Assembly: GCA_003134815.1 (NCBI GenBank)
Contig: PLCO01000006.1
Span: 1-64,000 of the forward strand
Length of the DNA: 64,000 bases
Reading direction: 5' to 3'
Origin: Acidobacteriaceae bacterium
GTDB lineage: Bacteria; Acidobacteriota; Terriglobia; Terriglobales; Acidobacteriaceae
How positions within the stretch are numbered: the stretch's first letter is position 1; the number at the start of each line of letters is the position of its first letter. The notes beneath the pieces were generated by a model. It made no database searches. It was not told the DNA's origin and worked only from the letters and a program-made list of their open reading frames with translations. Shown here piece by piece: positions 8,060 through 16,054 of this stretch. A program made the position numbers and the translations under genes.

Positions 8060-9100
8060 ATGCTCACAGAGTCGAAGCAGAGCTTTCGCGTCGATCCCGC
8101 AGAATTGCCGGGTGAGGCTGTCATCTTCGGCAGCACGCCTGCCATGCGGGAGATTCGAAGCAAGATCGATTCGATCCTCTCCAGCGATCTTCCCGTGCTG
8201 ATTCAAGGGGAGAGTGGAACAGGAAAGGAAGTGGTCGCCCGGTTTCTGCACACGCGCTCGAGCCGGCGCGAGGCGCAGTTTGTGAAGCTCAATTGTGCAG
8301 CCACCCCTGCAAACCTGCTCGAAAGTGAGTTATTTGGCTTCGAAAAGGGATCGTTTGCCGGAGCGAGCGAAAATCGGCCCGGTTTGGTTGAGATCGCGGA
8401 CGGTGGCACTCTCTTCCTGAATGAGATTGGCGACATTAGTTTGGAGCTGCAGGGCAAACTACTTCGTCTGCTGCGGGATGGCTCCTATACGAGAATCGGC
8501 GGCCGTGAGAGGCAAACTGGGCGCGTTCGAGTTGTTTGCGCAACCAACGTTCACTTGCTTGATGCTGTTGAGACGGGTGCTTTTCGCGAAGACCTCTTTT
8601 ATCGCATTGACGTTGTGTCTCTGCGCCTTTCGCCGCTGCGTGACCGTAAGAATGACATCCCGCAGTTGTGCGAGTACTTTCTTCAGAAGCTTTCTCGCCA
8701 ATTTCAGAGAAGCGTACCCCGGTTGAACCCAGTTGCGCTTCACCTGCTAAAGCAATGGGACTGGCCCGGGAATTTGCGTGAACTGGAGAACTGGGTTGCC
8801 CGCGCTATCATTCTCGGCGATGACCAAGTTCCAGGCGCGGAGCTTAGACGCCGGCTGGAGATGCCCGATCGATTCGTCGACCGGCAGCCTCGCCTGGGCT
8901 CTTTGAAGGCCGCAACCCATCGGGCGACCTCAGCGGTAACCAGCGCCCTGATTTTAAAGGCCTTGCAGGCGAATCGCTGGAATCGGCGAAAAACCGCGGA
9001 AGAACTGAATATGAGCTATCGCGCGTTGTTGTATAAGCTGCGCGATGTGGGCCTGCCCCAAAGGCGCAGAAGCCAAAGAGGGCGTCCGCCCGCACTTTGA
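8060..9100 (+). CDS. Second sigma-54-type regulator with altered Walker B and GAFTGA loop, no receiver
   Basis: This protein of about 346 residues begins almost directly with an AAA+ domain and ends in a Fis-type helix-turn-helix (NRRKTAEELNMSYRALLYKL). Walker A is intact (GESGTGKE, about 50-57). The sigma-54 contact loop reads GSFAGA instead of GAFTGA (about 97-102), and Walker B reads LFLNEIGD, with Asn121 in place of the Mg/ATP-hydrolysis Asp. The arginine-finger region REDLFYRI is kept. The protein probably binds ATP and DNA. Whether it can hydrolyse ATP and remodel sigma-54 holoenzyme is doubtful, so it may act as a partner or antagonist of the activator at 4503. I used the ATG at 8060; a GTG 36 bases upstream lacks a ribosome site. 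It is followed by the EPS export core. Confidence 0.85.
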   Translation: MLTESKQSFRVDPAELPGEAVIFGSTPAMREIRSKIDSILSSDLPVLIQGESGTGKEVVARFLHTRSSRREAQFVKLNCAATPANLLESELFGFEKGSFAGASENRPGLVEIADGGTLFLNEIGDISLELQGKLLRLLRDGSYTRIGGRERQTGRVRVVCATNVHLLDAVETGAFREDLFYRIDVVSLRLSPLRDRKNDIPQLCEYFLQKLSRQFQRSVPRLNPVALHLLKQWDWPGNLRELENWVARAIILGDDQVPGAELRRRLEMPDRFVDRQPRLGSLKAATHRATSAVTSALILKALQANRWNRRKTAEELNMSYRALLYKLRDVGLPQRRRSQRGRPPAL

Positions 9101-9263
9101 TAGATGCGAATGAAAGGTTCACCAACAGATCTGGCTTGAGCGGACGGGGATGGGCGAGGAATATCAAGGGCGGCTGCTGATCTGGAAGTTGCTGGAGCAT
9201 TGGCGGACAGCATTGGTTGACGGAAGCGCTGAGTCATTACCTGCGGTGTCTTGAAAGTGTTAC

Positions 9264-9279
9264 CGGGAAATGAGTTGCT
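9264..9279 (+). promoter_or_regulatory. Weak sigma-54-like element
   Basis: CGGGAAATGAGTTGCT has GG-N10-GC spacing and a perfect -12 box (TTGCT). The -24 part keeps only the GG and one further base, so it is a low-confidence candidate for transcription of the EPS core under the upstream activators. Confidence 0.2.
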
Positions 9280-9412
9280 AGCACAATCGGGGCATTGTCG
9301 TTTGTTCCTAGGGCCATGATGATGAAGACACGGCATTTGTACCCGGATTTTGCCGGGAGATTTCCCTCGATTTATGCGCCGTTGATGAGGGCCAAATAGG
9401 GTAATTCAAACG

Positions 9413-9438
9413 GAGTCATCAGCACACTGATGTGACTC
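9413..9438 (+). promoter_or_regulatory. Bulged stem-loop in the leader of the NusG-like gene
   Basis: GAGTCATCAG and CTGATGTGACTC pair over 10 base pairs around a CACA loop, with a two-base bulge (TG). It lies about 66 bases upstream of the NusG-like start. It may be an RNA hairpin in the leader or a protein-binding site. There is no T-run after it, so it is not an obvious terminator. Confidence 0.35.
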
Positions 9439-9504
9439 ACAGGGCGAAGCTATATCTCAATGACTCCTTTGAGAGTTTGATCGCTGATGAAAGGTGAACT
9501 TGAA

Positions 9505-10122
9505 ATGCAGGCCGCTGCGACCTTGGAATCCGGAATTGCTGACGCCTCGCCGTGGTGGGCCGTTTATACGCGCCACCAACATGAGAAGGTCGTTGCAGAC
9601 ATGCTCTCCGCAAAGGGCTTTCAGGTCTTTCTGCCGCTCTATGAATCAACTCGTCGCTGGAAAGACCGGCGAATGGTCCTTTCTCTGCCCTTGTTTCCGT
9701 GCTATGTTTTTGTGCGCGGCGGCATGGATCGCAAGCTGCAGGTTGTGACGACTCCCGGAATCCACATGATTCTCTATCGAGGTGAACAAATTGCTGTTAT
9801 CCCCGATCAGGAGATTCAATCGATTCAAAGAGTCGTTGATGGGCCAAGCAGTGTTGAGCCCCATCCGTTTCTCAAGTGCGGCACGCGTGTTCGGGTCATA
9901 AGGGGATCCCTCGAAGGCGTAGAGGGGATTCTAACGCGCAAGAAAAATCTGTTTCGGCTGGTTATTTCGGTGGATATGCTCGCGCAGTCAGTAGCCGTTG
10001 AGGTCCACGCCTCCGATGTGGAACCCTGCGGTGGCATCGACAAAATTACTCAGTCCGTACAGGCCGATCCCGCCCGGAGCCGCTTCCTGACGGTTAGCTC
10101 AGAACGGATTGCCGCCTTTTAG
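9505..10122 (+). CDS. NusG-like specialised transcription antiterminator
   Basis: A 205-residue NusG/RfaH/UpxY-type protein. The NGN domain covers about residues 17-110 (WWAVYTRHQHEKVVADMLSA, then LPLFPCYVFVRG), and a C-terminal KOW-type domain covers about 125-175 (CGTRVRVIRGSLEGVEGIL). Paralogues of this kind travel with RNA polymerase and prevent early termination in long polysaccharide operons; its place as first gene of the EPS core fits that role. The KOW domain is followed by an unconserved tail of about 30 residues. I chose the ATG at 9505 because AAAGGTGA lies at good distance; an ATG at 9487 would add six residues. No ops-like element was found near it. Confidence 0.85.
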   Translation: MQAAATLESGIADASPWWAVYTRHQHEKVVADMLSAKGFQVFLPLYESTRRWKDRRMVLSLPLFPCYVFVRGGMDRKLQVVTTPGIHMILYRGEQIAVIPDQEIQSIQRVVDGPSSVEPHPFLKCGTRVRVIRGSLEGVEGILTRKKNLFRLVISVDMLAQSVAVEVHASDVEPCGGIDKITQSVQADPARSRFLTVSSERIAAF

Positions 10123-10230
10123 CGCGTTTCACTCTTTAGTTCATCCGAACCGTTACTCCGGTGCGGAGAAAGCCAACAAAGTCCGACCTCCACCGCAAAT
10201 TCTCGACTTCAATTGAACACGGAAAAAAGA

Positions 10231-10953
10231 ATGCAAAATCAGAACACATATCCGACACCCGTTTCTCACTCCTTGATGGCGGCGACCGCCGGGAAAGATT
10301 GGACCCGTCGCGCAATGCAGATATGCATCGCACTCGCAGTCGTATTCTGCGCTGGATTACAGAGCAGAGCCGCGGTCTTTCAGCAGAATGACGGGGCAAC
10401 CACGACTAACGACTCGACTGCTTCACCCGACCAAGCCAATCCTCCGACCGGGAACCCGCGAACCGGCGCCACGTACCTCATCGGCCCTGATGATGTTTTG
10501 GCCATTAGCGTGTGGAAAGAGCCGGAGATCACGCGATCAATTCCTGTGCGATCGGATGGAAAGATCTCCCTGCCCCTGATTGGCGACGTGCAAGCGGCGG
10601 GGCGGACGCCGATGCAACTCGAGGAGGATATCGCGGCAAGGCTGAAGGATTACATCACCAATCCACAGGTGGCCGTGATTGTTCAGCAGATGAATAGCCA
10701 AAAGTTCAACATTCTGGGTCAGGTCAATAGGCCAGGCTCGTTCCCACTTACAGCGGGAACGACAGTCGTTGACGCCATCGCGATTGCGGGCGGATTTAAA
10801 GACTTCGCCAAAAAGAAGGGTGTCTACCTCCTGCGCCAGAACTCCGCTGGAATCGAGGAACGGTTTAACTTTAACTACGATAAGTTTATTAAGGGAAAAA
10901 ACACGGCGCAAAACATCAGGCTCATGCCAAATGACACCATCGTTGTGCCTTAA
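10231..10953 (+). CDS. wza: Polysaccharide export protein, Wza/SLBB type
   Basis: A 240-residue periplasmic/outer-membrane export protein. After a signal sequence (about residues 28-48, MQICIALAVVFCAG) and a Thr/Pro-rich linker comes the Poly_export domain (YLIGPDDVLAISVWKEPEITRSIPVRSDGKISLPLIGDVQAAGRT) and one SLBB domain (KFNILGQVNRPGSFPLTAGTTVVDAIAIAGGF). It is much shorter than E. coli Wza (about 380 residues): there is one SLBB rather than several and no clear C-terminal amphipathic helix. No lipobox is evident. It presumably forms the periplasmic ring of the exporter together with the barrel encoded next. The ATG at 10231 is preferred over a TTG at 10213. Confidence 0.85.
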   Translation: MQNQNTYPTPVSHSLMAATAGKDWTRRAMQICIALAVVFCAGLQSRAAVFQQNDGATTTNDSTASPDQANPPTGNPRTGATYLIGPDDVLAISVWKEPEITRSIPVRSDGKISLPLIGDVQAAGRTPMQLEEDIAARLKDYITNPQVAVIVQQMNSQKFNILGQVNRPGSFPLTAGTTVVDAIAIAGGFKDFAKKKGVYLLRQNSAGIEERFNFNYDKFIKGKNTAQNIRLMPNDTIVVP

Positions 10954-10963
10954 GGGGCAGCTT

Positions 10964-12328
10964 ATGCTTCCACGAGTTCATTTCTTTCTCGCAATTTCAA
11001 TGTTCATCGCGCTCACCCTCGCAATCCCCGCACTGGCCCAGGTGGAGCCCAGCGCAACGGGGGGGGGTGGAGGCTCACTCGACGAAGGTCAGATGATGAC
11101 GCCGCCGCCTGTAAGCGGAATGGCATACGCCAGCGGCGCGGGCTCAGAAGAGCGATCAAATTATCTGGAGATCAATGTGACCGCTTCGGCAGGCTATATA
11201 GACAACGTCTTTACGAATGGCACTGGCGCCGCTACTTTCACGCTACTGCCAAATGTCACATTCGATCGATCTGCGCCGCGCAGAAAAGAGCAATTCTCAT
11301 ATAGCCCAAATTTTCTGTTCTATTTCCCTACGAGTTCTACCCCTACGGGCTCTGTCTCTGTTAGCTCTCTCGACTCGATCGATCAGAATGCATCCGCGGA
11401 CTTTCAATACCGCTTCAACCCCGAAGTGGCTTTAAGCCTGATGGATAACTTTGTCAGGACATCGAATGTATTTGACTCCTCCTATGTCTTTCCAGGTGCA
11501 ATAACTGGTTCAACACAGACCCCGCAAGCGACGGTCATCGCTCCGTTCACTGTGCAGCTTACCAACATCGGAGCCGGTAACCTTAGCTACCAATTCGGAA
11601 GAAACGGCATGATTGGCGGCGGAGTTGATTTCACTACCTTTGAGCTTCCGAATCCCACCAACGCAATCGGCCTTTACAATTCGAACGGGGTCGGAGGCAG
11701 CGTTTTTTACGATCGGCGATTGTCGGGCAAGCAGTACTTCGGATTGAACTACGCATATGAGCGCATCCTCGCCTATCCCGTGAACGAAGTAAGTGAAACA
11801 CAGACACATATACTGCTCCCGTTCTACACGCTGTACTTCAGTCAAGCATTCTCACTTTCTTTGTCCGCCGGAGTCGAGCACGTTAACACCACCGCGCCAC
11901 AGGCTCCAACAACCAGTTCATGGACGCCCGCCATCTCTGCAAGCGTCGGATGGCAACGCACACGAAGCAGTTTCGCTGCCAATTTCACGCGCGTAACTTC
12001 GGCCGGCGGTGGGCTGCTCGGGGCCTACGATTCGAAAACTTTCAATGCCTCGGGAACCCGGAAACTCTCTCGCACTTGGACCGGTGATGTGTCCGCCGGC
12101 TATACGAGCATTCATTCTGTCACACCGCTGACGATCTCCAGCGTTCAAGACGGGGATACGTTGACAGCTGGGGCCTCCTTGGGCCACCCCATGGGCGAAC
12201 GCTTCAGCATTCAATTCCAATATCAGCACTTTCACGAAAATTACAGTGGCAGCACCGTGATTGCGTCGGATAGCAATCAAGCGGCGGCTACCCTTACCTA
12301 CCATCTCAGCAGACCCCTGGGGAGATAA
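10964..12328 (+). CDS. Outer-membrane beta-barrel protein of the EPS locus
   Basis: A 454-residue protein with a clear signal peptide (VHFFLAISMFIALTLAIPALA, cleavage near residue 26). It has many alternating, aromatic-ended beta strands of the kind QFSYSPNFLFYFPTS and LNYAYERILAYPV, ending in a strand close to the C-terminus (ATLTYHLSRPLG). Such barrels follow wza in many EPS loci and probably help the polymer cross the outer membrane. The AAGGGG 10 bases after the wza stop precedes the ATG at 10964. A run of nine G (11059-11067) encodes the glycine stretch just after the signal peptide. A specific family name is not assignable by eye. Confidence 0.75.
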   Translation: MLPRVHFFLAISMFIALTLAIPALAQVEPSATGGGGGSLDEGQMMTPPPVSGMAYASGAGSEERSNYLEINVTASAGYIDNVFTNGTGAATFTLLPNVTFDRSAPRRKEQFSYSPNFLFYFPTSSTPTGSVSVSSLDSIDQNASADFQYRFNPEVALSLMDNFVRTSNVFDSSYVFPGAITGSTQTPQATVIAPFTVQLTNIGAGNLSYQFGRNGMIGGGVDFTTFELPNPTNAIGLYNSNGVGGSVFYDRRLSGKQYFGLNYAYERILAYPVNEVSETQTHILLPFYTLYFSQAFSLSLSAGVEHVNTTAPQAPTTSSWTPAISASVGWQRTRSSFAANFTRVTSAGGGLLGAYDSKTFNASGTRKLSRTWTGDVSAGYTSIHSVTPLTISSVQDGDTLTAGASLGHPMGERFSIQFQYQHFHENYSGSTVIASDSNQAAATLTYHLSRPLGR

Positions 12329-12330
12329 TT

Positions 12331-13950
12331 ATGGCAGAAGCTTTTGATGAGCAACAATCAGAATCGATAGACGTGGGGCGCCTGGTCGGAATTGTTCATC
12401 GCCGCCACCTACAGTTTTTGATCCCTCTATTCCTTGGATGGTTAATTGTCTGGGGGATCAGCTGGGTTCTACCGCCGCGCTACAAATCAAACACGGTCAT
12501 CCTGGTTGAGCAGCCCACGATGCCGCAGAGTTATGTCGCCCCCAATATCAATGACGATTTGCAGGCTCGATTGGCGAGCATGACTCAGCAGATACTTAGC
12601 CGGACACGCTTGCTTCTGATTATTCAAAAACTTCACTTGTATGACGGCGCGCAGAGAAAGCTGACAGACGATCAGGAAGTTGCAGACATGCGCGAGAACA
12701 TCGGCATCGATCCGGTGCGGGATCCAGATAGGCAAGACATTTCCGCATTCACAATTTCGTATTCGGCCCATAATCCGCGTGTGGCTCAACAAGTAACGAC
12801 TGAACTCACGGAACTTTTCATCAGCGAGAATCTAAAGGTACGCCAGCAGGAGTCTGAGGGAACGACAGATTTCCTCGAGAAACAACTGGAGGATGCTCGC
12901 GAGAGCCTTTCCGAGCAGGAGGCTAAAGTTCAGCAATTCGAGGGCCAGCACGAGGGTGCATTACCAACGCAGGAGCAAAGCAATCTTGCGATTCTAACGG
13001 GCATGCAATCGCAGCTTCAGTCTGAAGAAGATGCTCTGAATACGGCAAAGCAACAGAAGGTTTATCTTCAGGCCCTGCTGGAACAACAAAGAAATGCGCA
13101 GAGCCGCGTCCGTCCGAGTGGTGGTGAGGGGAGCGATGCGTCGACTCCGACAGATTTGGCGTCGATCGACAACCAAATCGAGACATTAAAGGCTCAGCTC
13201 GCCGACCTCAGCTCACGCTATACCGACAACTACCCGGACGTGCAAAGGACGAAAAGCCAGATCGCTAAGCTGGAAGTAATCCGAGACAACCTCATCGCGG
13301 CATCGAAATTGAAGAGCAGGGAAACCAGGCAAACAGGCGACAGTTCCGCGCTGACTGATCCGACGCTTACCGGTGCGGCGCAGCAGACCCAGAGCCAATT
13401 ACAGGCAAACCAACTGGAAATCCAAAACCGGGAGAGTGCAATCGTCAACCTGAAGGCTAGAATCGGCGATTACCAGGGCCGCCTGAATGCTGAGCCGGGT
13501 ACCGAGGAGCAGCTAACAGAGCTAAATCGCGGCTACGACCAATCCAAGACAAATTACGATGACCTTCTGAAAAAGAAAGACGAATCCGAGATGGCCACCA
13601 GCATGGAAGAGATGCAGCAGGGTGAGAGATTTACCATGCTTGACCCTCCCAGCTTGCCGTCGAGGCCGGACTTCCCAAACCGGCTCAAATTCTGTGGATT
13701 CGGCTTGGCTGCGGGTCTGGCGCTGGGCATTTTAGTGGCAGGCGGATTTGAATTTATGGATGACAGGCTGCACAGCGAAAAACAGATCAAATCGCTGCTG
13801 CCGATCGCGGTCATCTCCGAGATACCGCAGATTATGACCCCGGTTGATGAGCAAAATCTGAGAAAGAGAACAGCGCTGGGATGGGCAGCAGCCGTACTGC
13901 TGGTGGGCACAATCTTTGTCGGCTCTGTTTTTAGTTATCTCCATAATTAG
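12331..13950 (+). CDS. Polysaccharide chain-length determinant (Wzz/GNVR family)
   Basis: A 539-residue inner-membrane protein with a Wzz-type N-terminus and a transmembrane segment at about 29-50. A long periplasmic coiled-coil region follows (about 150-420, rich in Gln/Glu, e.g. EQEAKVQQFEGQHEGAL). The conserved GNVR-type element TELNRGYDQSKTNYDDLLKKKDESEMA comes next, then MLDPPSLPSRPDFPNRL before a second transmembrane helix (about 450-472). A third hydrophobic helix near the C-terminus (about 517-535) is extra compared with E. coli Wzc. There is no kinase domain; the kinase is the separate gene at 14848. It would set polymer length and couple export to the Wza-like ring. The gene starts two bases after the barrel gene, with GGGGAG as ribosome site. 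Confidence 0.9.
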   Translation: MAEAFDEQQSESIDVGRLVGIVHRRHLQFLIPLFLGWLIVWGISWVLPPRYKSNTVILVEQPTMPQSYVAPNINDDLQARLASMTQQILSRTRLLLIIQKLHLYDGAQRKLTDDQEVADMRENIGIDPVRDPDRQDISAFTISYSAHNPRVAQQVTTELTELFISENLKVRQQESEGTTDFLEKQLEDARESLSEQEAKVQQFEGQHEGALPTQEQSNLAILTGMQSQLQSEEDALNTAKQQKVYLQALLEQQRNAQSRVRPSGGEGSDASTPTDLASIDNQIETLKAQLADLSSRYTDNYPDVQRTKSQIAKLEVIRDNLIAASKLKSRETRQTGDSSALTDPTLTGAAQQTQSQLQANQLEIQNRESAIVNLKARIGDYQGRLNAEPGTEEQLTELNRGYDQSKTNYDDLLKKKDESEMATSMEEMQQGERFTMLDPPSLPSRPDFPNRLKFCGFGLAAGLALGILVAGGFEFMDDRLHSEKQIKSLLPIAVISEIPQIMTPVDEQNLRKRTALGWAAAVLLVGTIFVGSVFSYLHN

Positions 13951-13962
13951 GCCCTGATCTCA

Positions 13963-14808
13963 ATGTACAAAGCTCATTTTCATCTCAAGCGCAACCCGTT
14001 CGATCTAACGCCGGATCCACATTGTTTTGTGCCCACCCCACGGCACAATGAAGCGCTTGCCGCGCTTTACTATGGCGTACGGCGGCACAAAGGCATCGTT
14101 GTCGTGACCGGCGAAGTGGGCACCGGTAAGACTCTGCTGCTTCGTTGCCTGCTCCGCTTACTTGAGAACAGCAAGGATATCGCTTATGCGTACCTGTTCA
14201 ATAGCAGGCTTTCTCCAACCGACTTTTTGCAATATGTTCTCGCCGATTTCGGTTTGCCGGCCTCAGGGAAAAATAAATGTGAGCTTCTGCTGGATCTCAG
14301 TAAGTTCCTTGTTGGGCGCGGCTCGAAACAAATGACAAGTGTTGTGATTGTCGATGAGGCGCACGACTTATCGGCAGATACATTGGAAGAGCTTCGTCTC
14401 CTCTCTAACCTGGAGACAGCCGAGGACAAACTGGTACAGATCATATTAGCTGGACAGCCCGAGCTCGACAAAAAGCTGGATTCCGTTGAGCTTCGGCAGT
14501 TAAAGCAGCGCATTGCCTTGAGGACACAGCTTGGAGCCCTCAGCGCCAAGCAGACCCAGGAATATATCGAGCAGCGACTCAGGATCGCTGGCGCAGACTC
14601 AAGCCAGCCGCCAATCTTCTCTGCACAAGCGATCGACAATGTGTACTCCTATTCGCGCGGCTTTCCGCGTCTGATTAACACCATATGCGAGAACGCCTTG
14701 ATAAGCGCCTACGCCAAGCAGTCTTCGACTGTAACGGCGCGGATCATAGAAGATGTTGCAGCCGAATTTCGCCTCGACGCATTTGTGCCCGTTCAGCAGA
14801 GTTCATAG
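13963..14808 (+). CDS. ExeA-like AAA ATPase of the EPS locus
   Basis: A 281-residue cytoplasmic ATPase of the ExeA/GspA type that is found in exosortase-associated EPS loci. It opens with the hallmark HLKRNPFDLTPDPHCFVPT. Walker A is TGEVGTGKT (about 48-56) and Walker B is VVIVDEAHDLS (about 127-137), followed by sensor residues in ILAGQPELDKKLD and the Arg-rich LKQRIALR. No peptidoglycan-binding C-terminal domain is present, unlike full ExeA. The precise role in EPS assembly is not known for the family. It sits between the chain-length protein and the BY-kinase, the same order as in many EPS/exosortase loci. Confidence 0.85.
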   Translation: MYKAHFHLKRNPFDLTPDPHCFVPTPRHNEALAALYYGVRRHKGIVVVTGEVGTGKTLLLRCLLRLLENSKDIAYAYLFNSRLSPTDFLQYVLADFGLPASGKNKCELLLDLSKFLVGRGSKQMTSVVIVDEAHDLSADTLEELRLLSNLETAEDKLVQIILAGQPELDKKLDSVELRQLKQRIALRTQLGALSAKQTQEYIEQRLRIAGADSSQPPIFSAQAIDNVYSYSRGFPRLINTICENALISAYAKQSSTVTARIIEDVAAEFRLDAFVPVQQSS

Positions 14809-14847
14809 ATGGATTGATTCACCGCATTACTTTGAGAGGGACTGATT

Positions 14848-15825
14848 ATGAGCCGAATCTTTGACGCATTGCAGCGGTCGGAAAGTGAGCGCTCAGGTGT
14901 TGACACTGCAACGCTGCCCCAGGGCCCGGATCTGTTGAGGCGAGCTGAACGCGCTGCCGCATCAAATTGGGACGCCTCAGGGGCCCGAGTTGAGCTCGAA
15001 ACAACCACGGTCGTGGTACACGATGAGCGCGTTGAACAAACCGTTATTCCAATTTCACCAACGTCCGTGCAGGCGCCGCTTCGCCCGGAGGATCAGTCAA
15101 CTGATCCGCGCCCCGACGTTCTTGGTCATTGTCAGACGTTGGAGATTTCGATGCTTCCCCAGAGCCGGCTGGTTTGCCTTACAGATCGGGAGAATCCAAC
15201 GGCTGAAGCCATTCGCCTTCTGGGGGTGCGATTAAGAGACCTCCGTCAAACGCGACCGTTGAAGAAAGTGCTTATTACAAGCACCATCCCTCAAGAAGGC
15301 AAAAGCATGATCTCAGCTAACCTTGCCTGCGCCCTTGCTCATGGTTCGGATGCAAAGGTATTGCTGATGGAAGGTGATCTGCGCCGCCCATCTCTGTCAC
15401 ACATGTTCGGAGTCCAGAAACAACGCGGCATCTATGAGTGGCTCCGCGAAGGGAACGACCCCACTGCCAACATCTACCGGCTTAAAGATGCAGACCTTTG
15501 GATCCTTCCGGCCGGCGACGCTTCGAGTAATCCCATCGAACTTCTGCAATCGCAAAGGCTGCCGGACCTAATGGACAGGATTGCCCCTTGGTTCGATTGG
15601 ATCATTATTGATTCTCCTCCGGTTCTGCCTCTTGCCGATACCAGTGTCTGGATTAGGCTTGCGGATGGAGTTCTTCTAGTTACGCGCCAGGGAACAACGG
15701 AGAAGCAGCAATTGACCAAGGGACTTGAGGCGCTTGAAACAGATAAGTTGATCGGTGCGATCGTAAACGGTTCGCTGGCATCGGCCTACAGCGGTTACTA
15801 TTACCGATCGTCCGTCGCCTCCTGA
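14848..15825 (+). CDS. Bacterial tyrosine kinase (BY-kinase, CpsD/CapB type)
   Basis: A 325-residue cytoplasmic kinase that autophosphorylates on tyrosine and cycles with the chain-length protein. The first 100 residues, beginning MSRIFDALQRSE, form the family's N-terminal extension. Walker A is the variant STIPQEGKS (about 145-153; usually PGEGKS). Walker A' is LLMEGDLRRP (Asp177; usually LLVDADLRRP), and Walker B is WIIIDSPPV. The C-terminus carries a tyrosine cluster, SAYSGYYYRSS, the expected autophosphorylation site. The Gln in Walker A and the Gly in Walker A' are mild departures and catalysis is probably kept. A good ribosome site (GAGAGGG) precedes the ATG. Confidence 0.88.
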   Translation: MSRIFDALQRSESERSGVDTATLPQGPDLLRRAERAAASNWDASGARVELETTTVVVHDERVEQTVIPISPTSVQAPLRPEDQSTDPRPDVLGHCQTLEISMLPQSRLVCLTDRENPTAEAIRLLGVRLRDLRQTRPLKKVLITSTIPQEGKSMISANLACALAHGSDAKVLLMEGDLRRPSLSHMFGVQKQRGIYEWLREGNDPTANIYRLKDADLWILPAGDASSNPIELLQSQRLPDLMDRIAPWFDWIIIDSPPVLPLADTSVWIRLADGVLLVTRQGTTEKQQLTKGLEALETDKLIGAIVNGSLASAYSGYYYRSSVAS

Positions 15826-16054
15826 CAAATGTCGGCGTATCTCGAGCCAATCACTTACCTACAGTTAGTTGACCTTTTCAATCAAACAGTCCGAATTGCT
15901 TTGTCGGCGGCTGACCCTGAATGACAGCTATACCCAGCCAAGCTATTTGTGATCTTCTCTGTGAAACCAATCGCAGGAAGACAAGGTCCACGTGGAGTCT
16001 TGATCGCACGGATTATCCGGGCCGAGTCGACGATGACCACGAAAGGAGTATGTC

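Larger units (their letters stand above)
9101..9504. other. Leader region upstream of the NusG-like gene
   Basis: No gene is visible in these 404 bases. A weak -24/-12-like element lies at 9264-9279 and a bulged stem-loop at 9413-9438 (both listed). I looked for an ops/JUMPstart core (GGCGGTAGC) because a NusG paralogue follows, and saw none. Confidence 0.45.

Noticed and set aside
9101-10230. ops/JUMPstart recruitment element for the NusG-like protein
   Set aside because: The core GGCGGTAGC was not found upstream of or just after the NusG-like gene.
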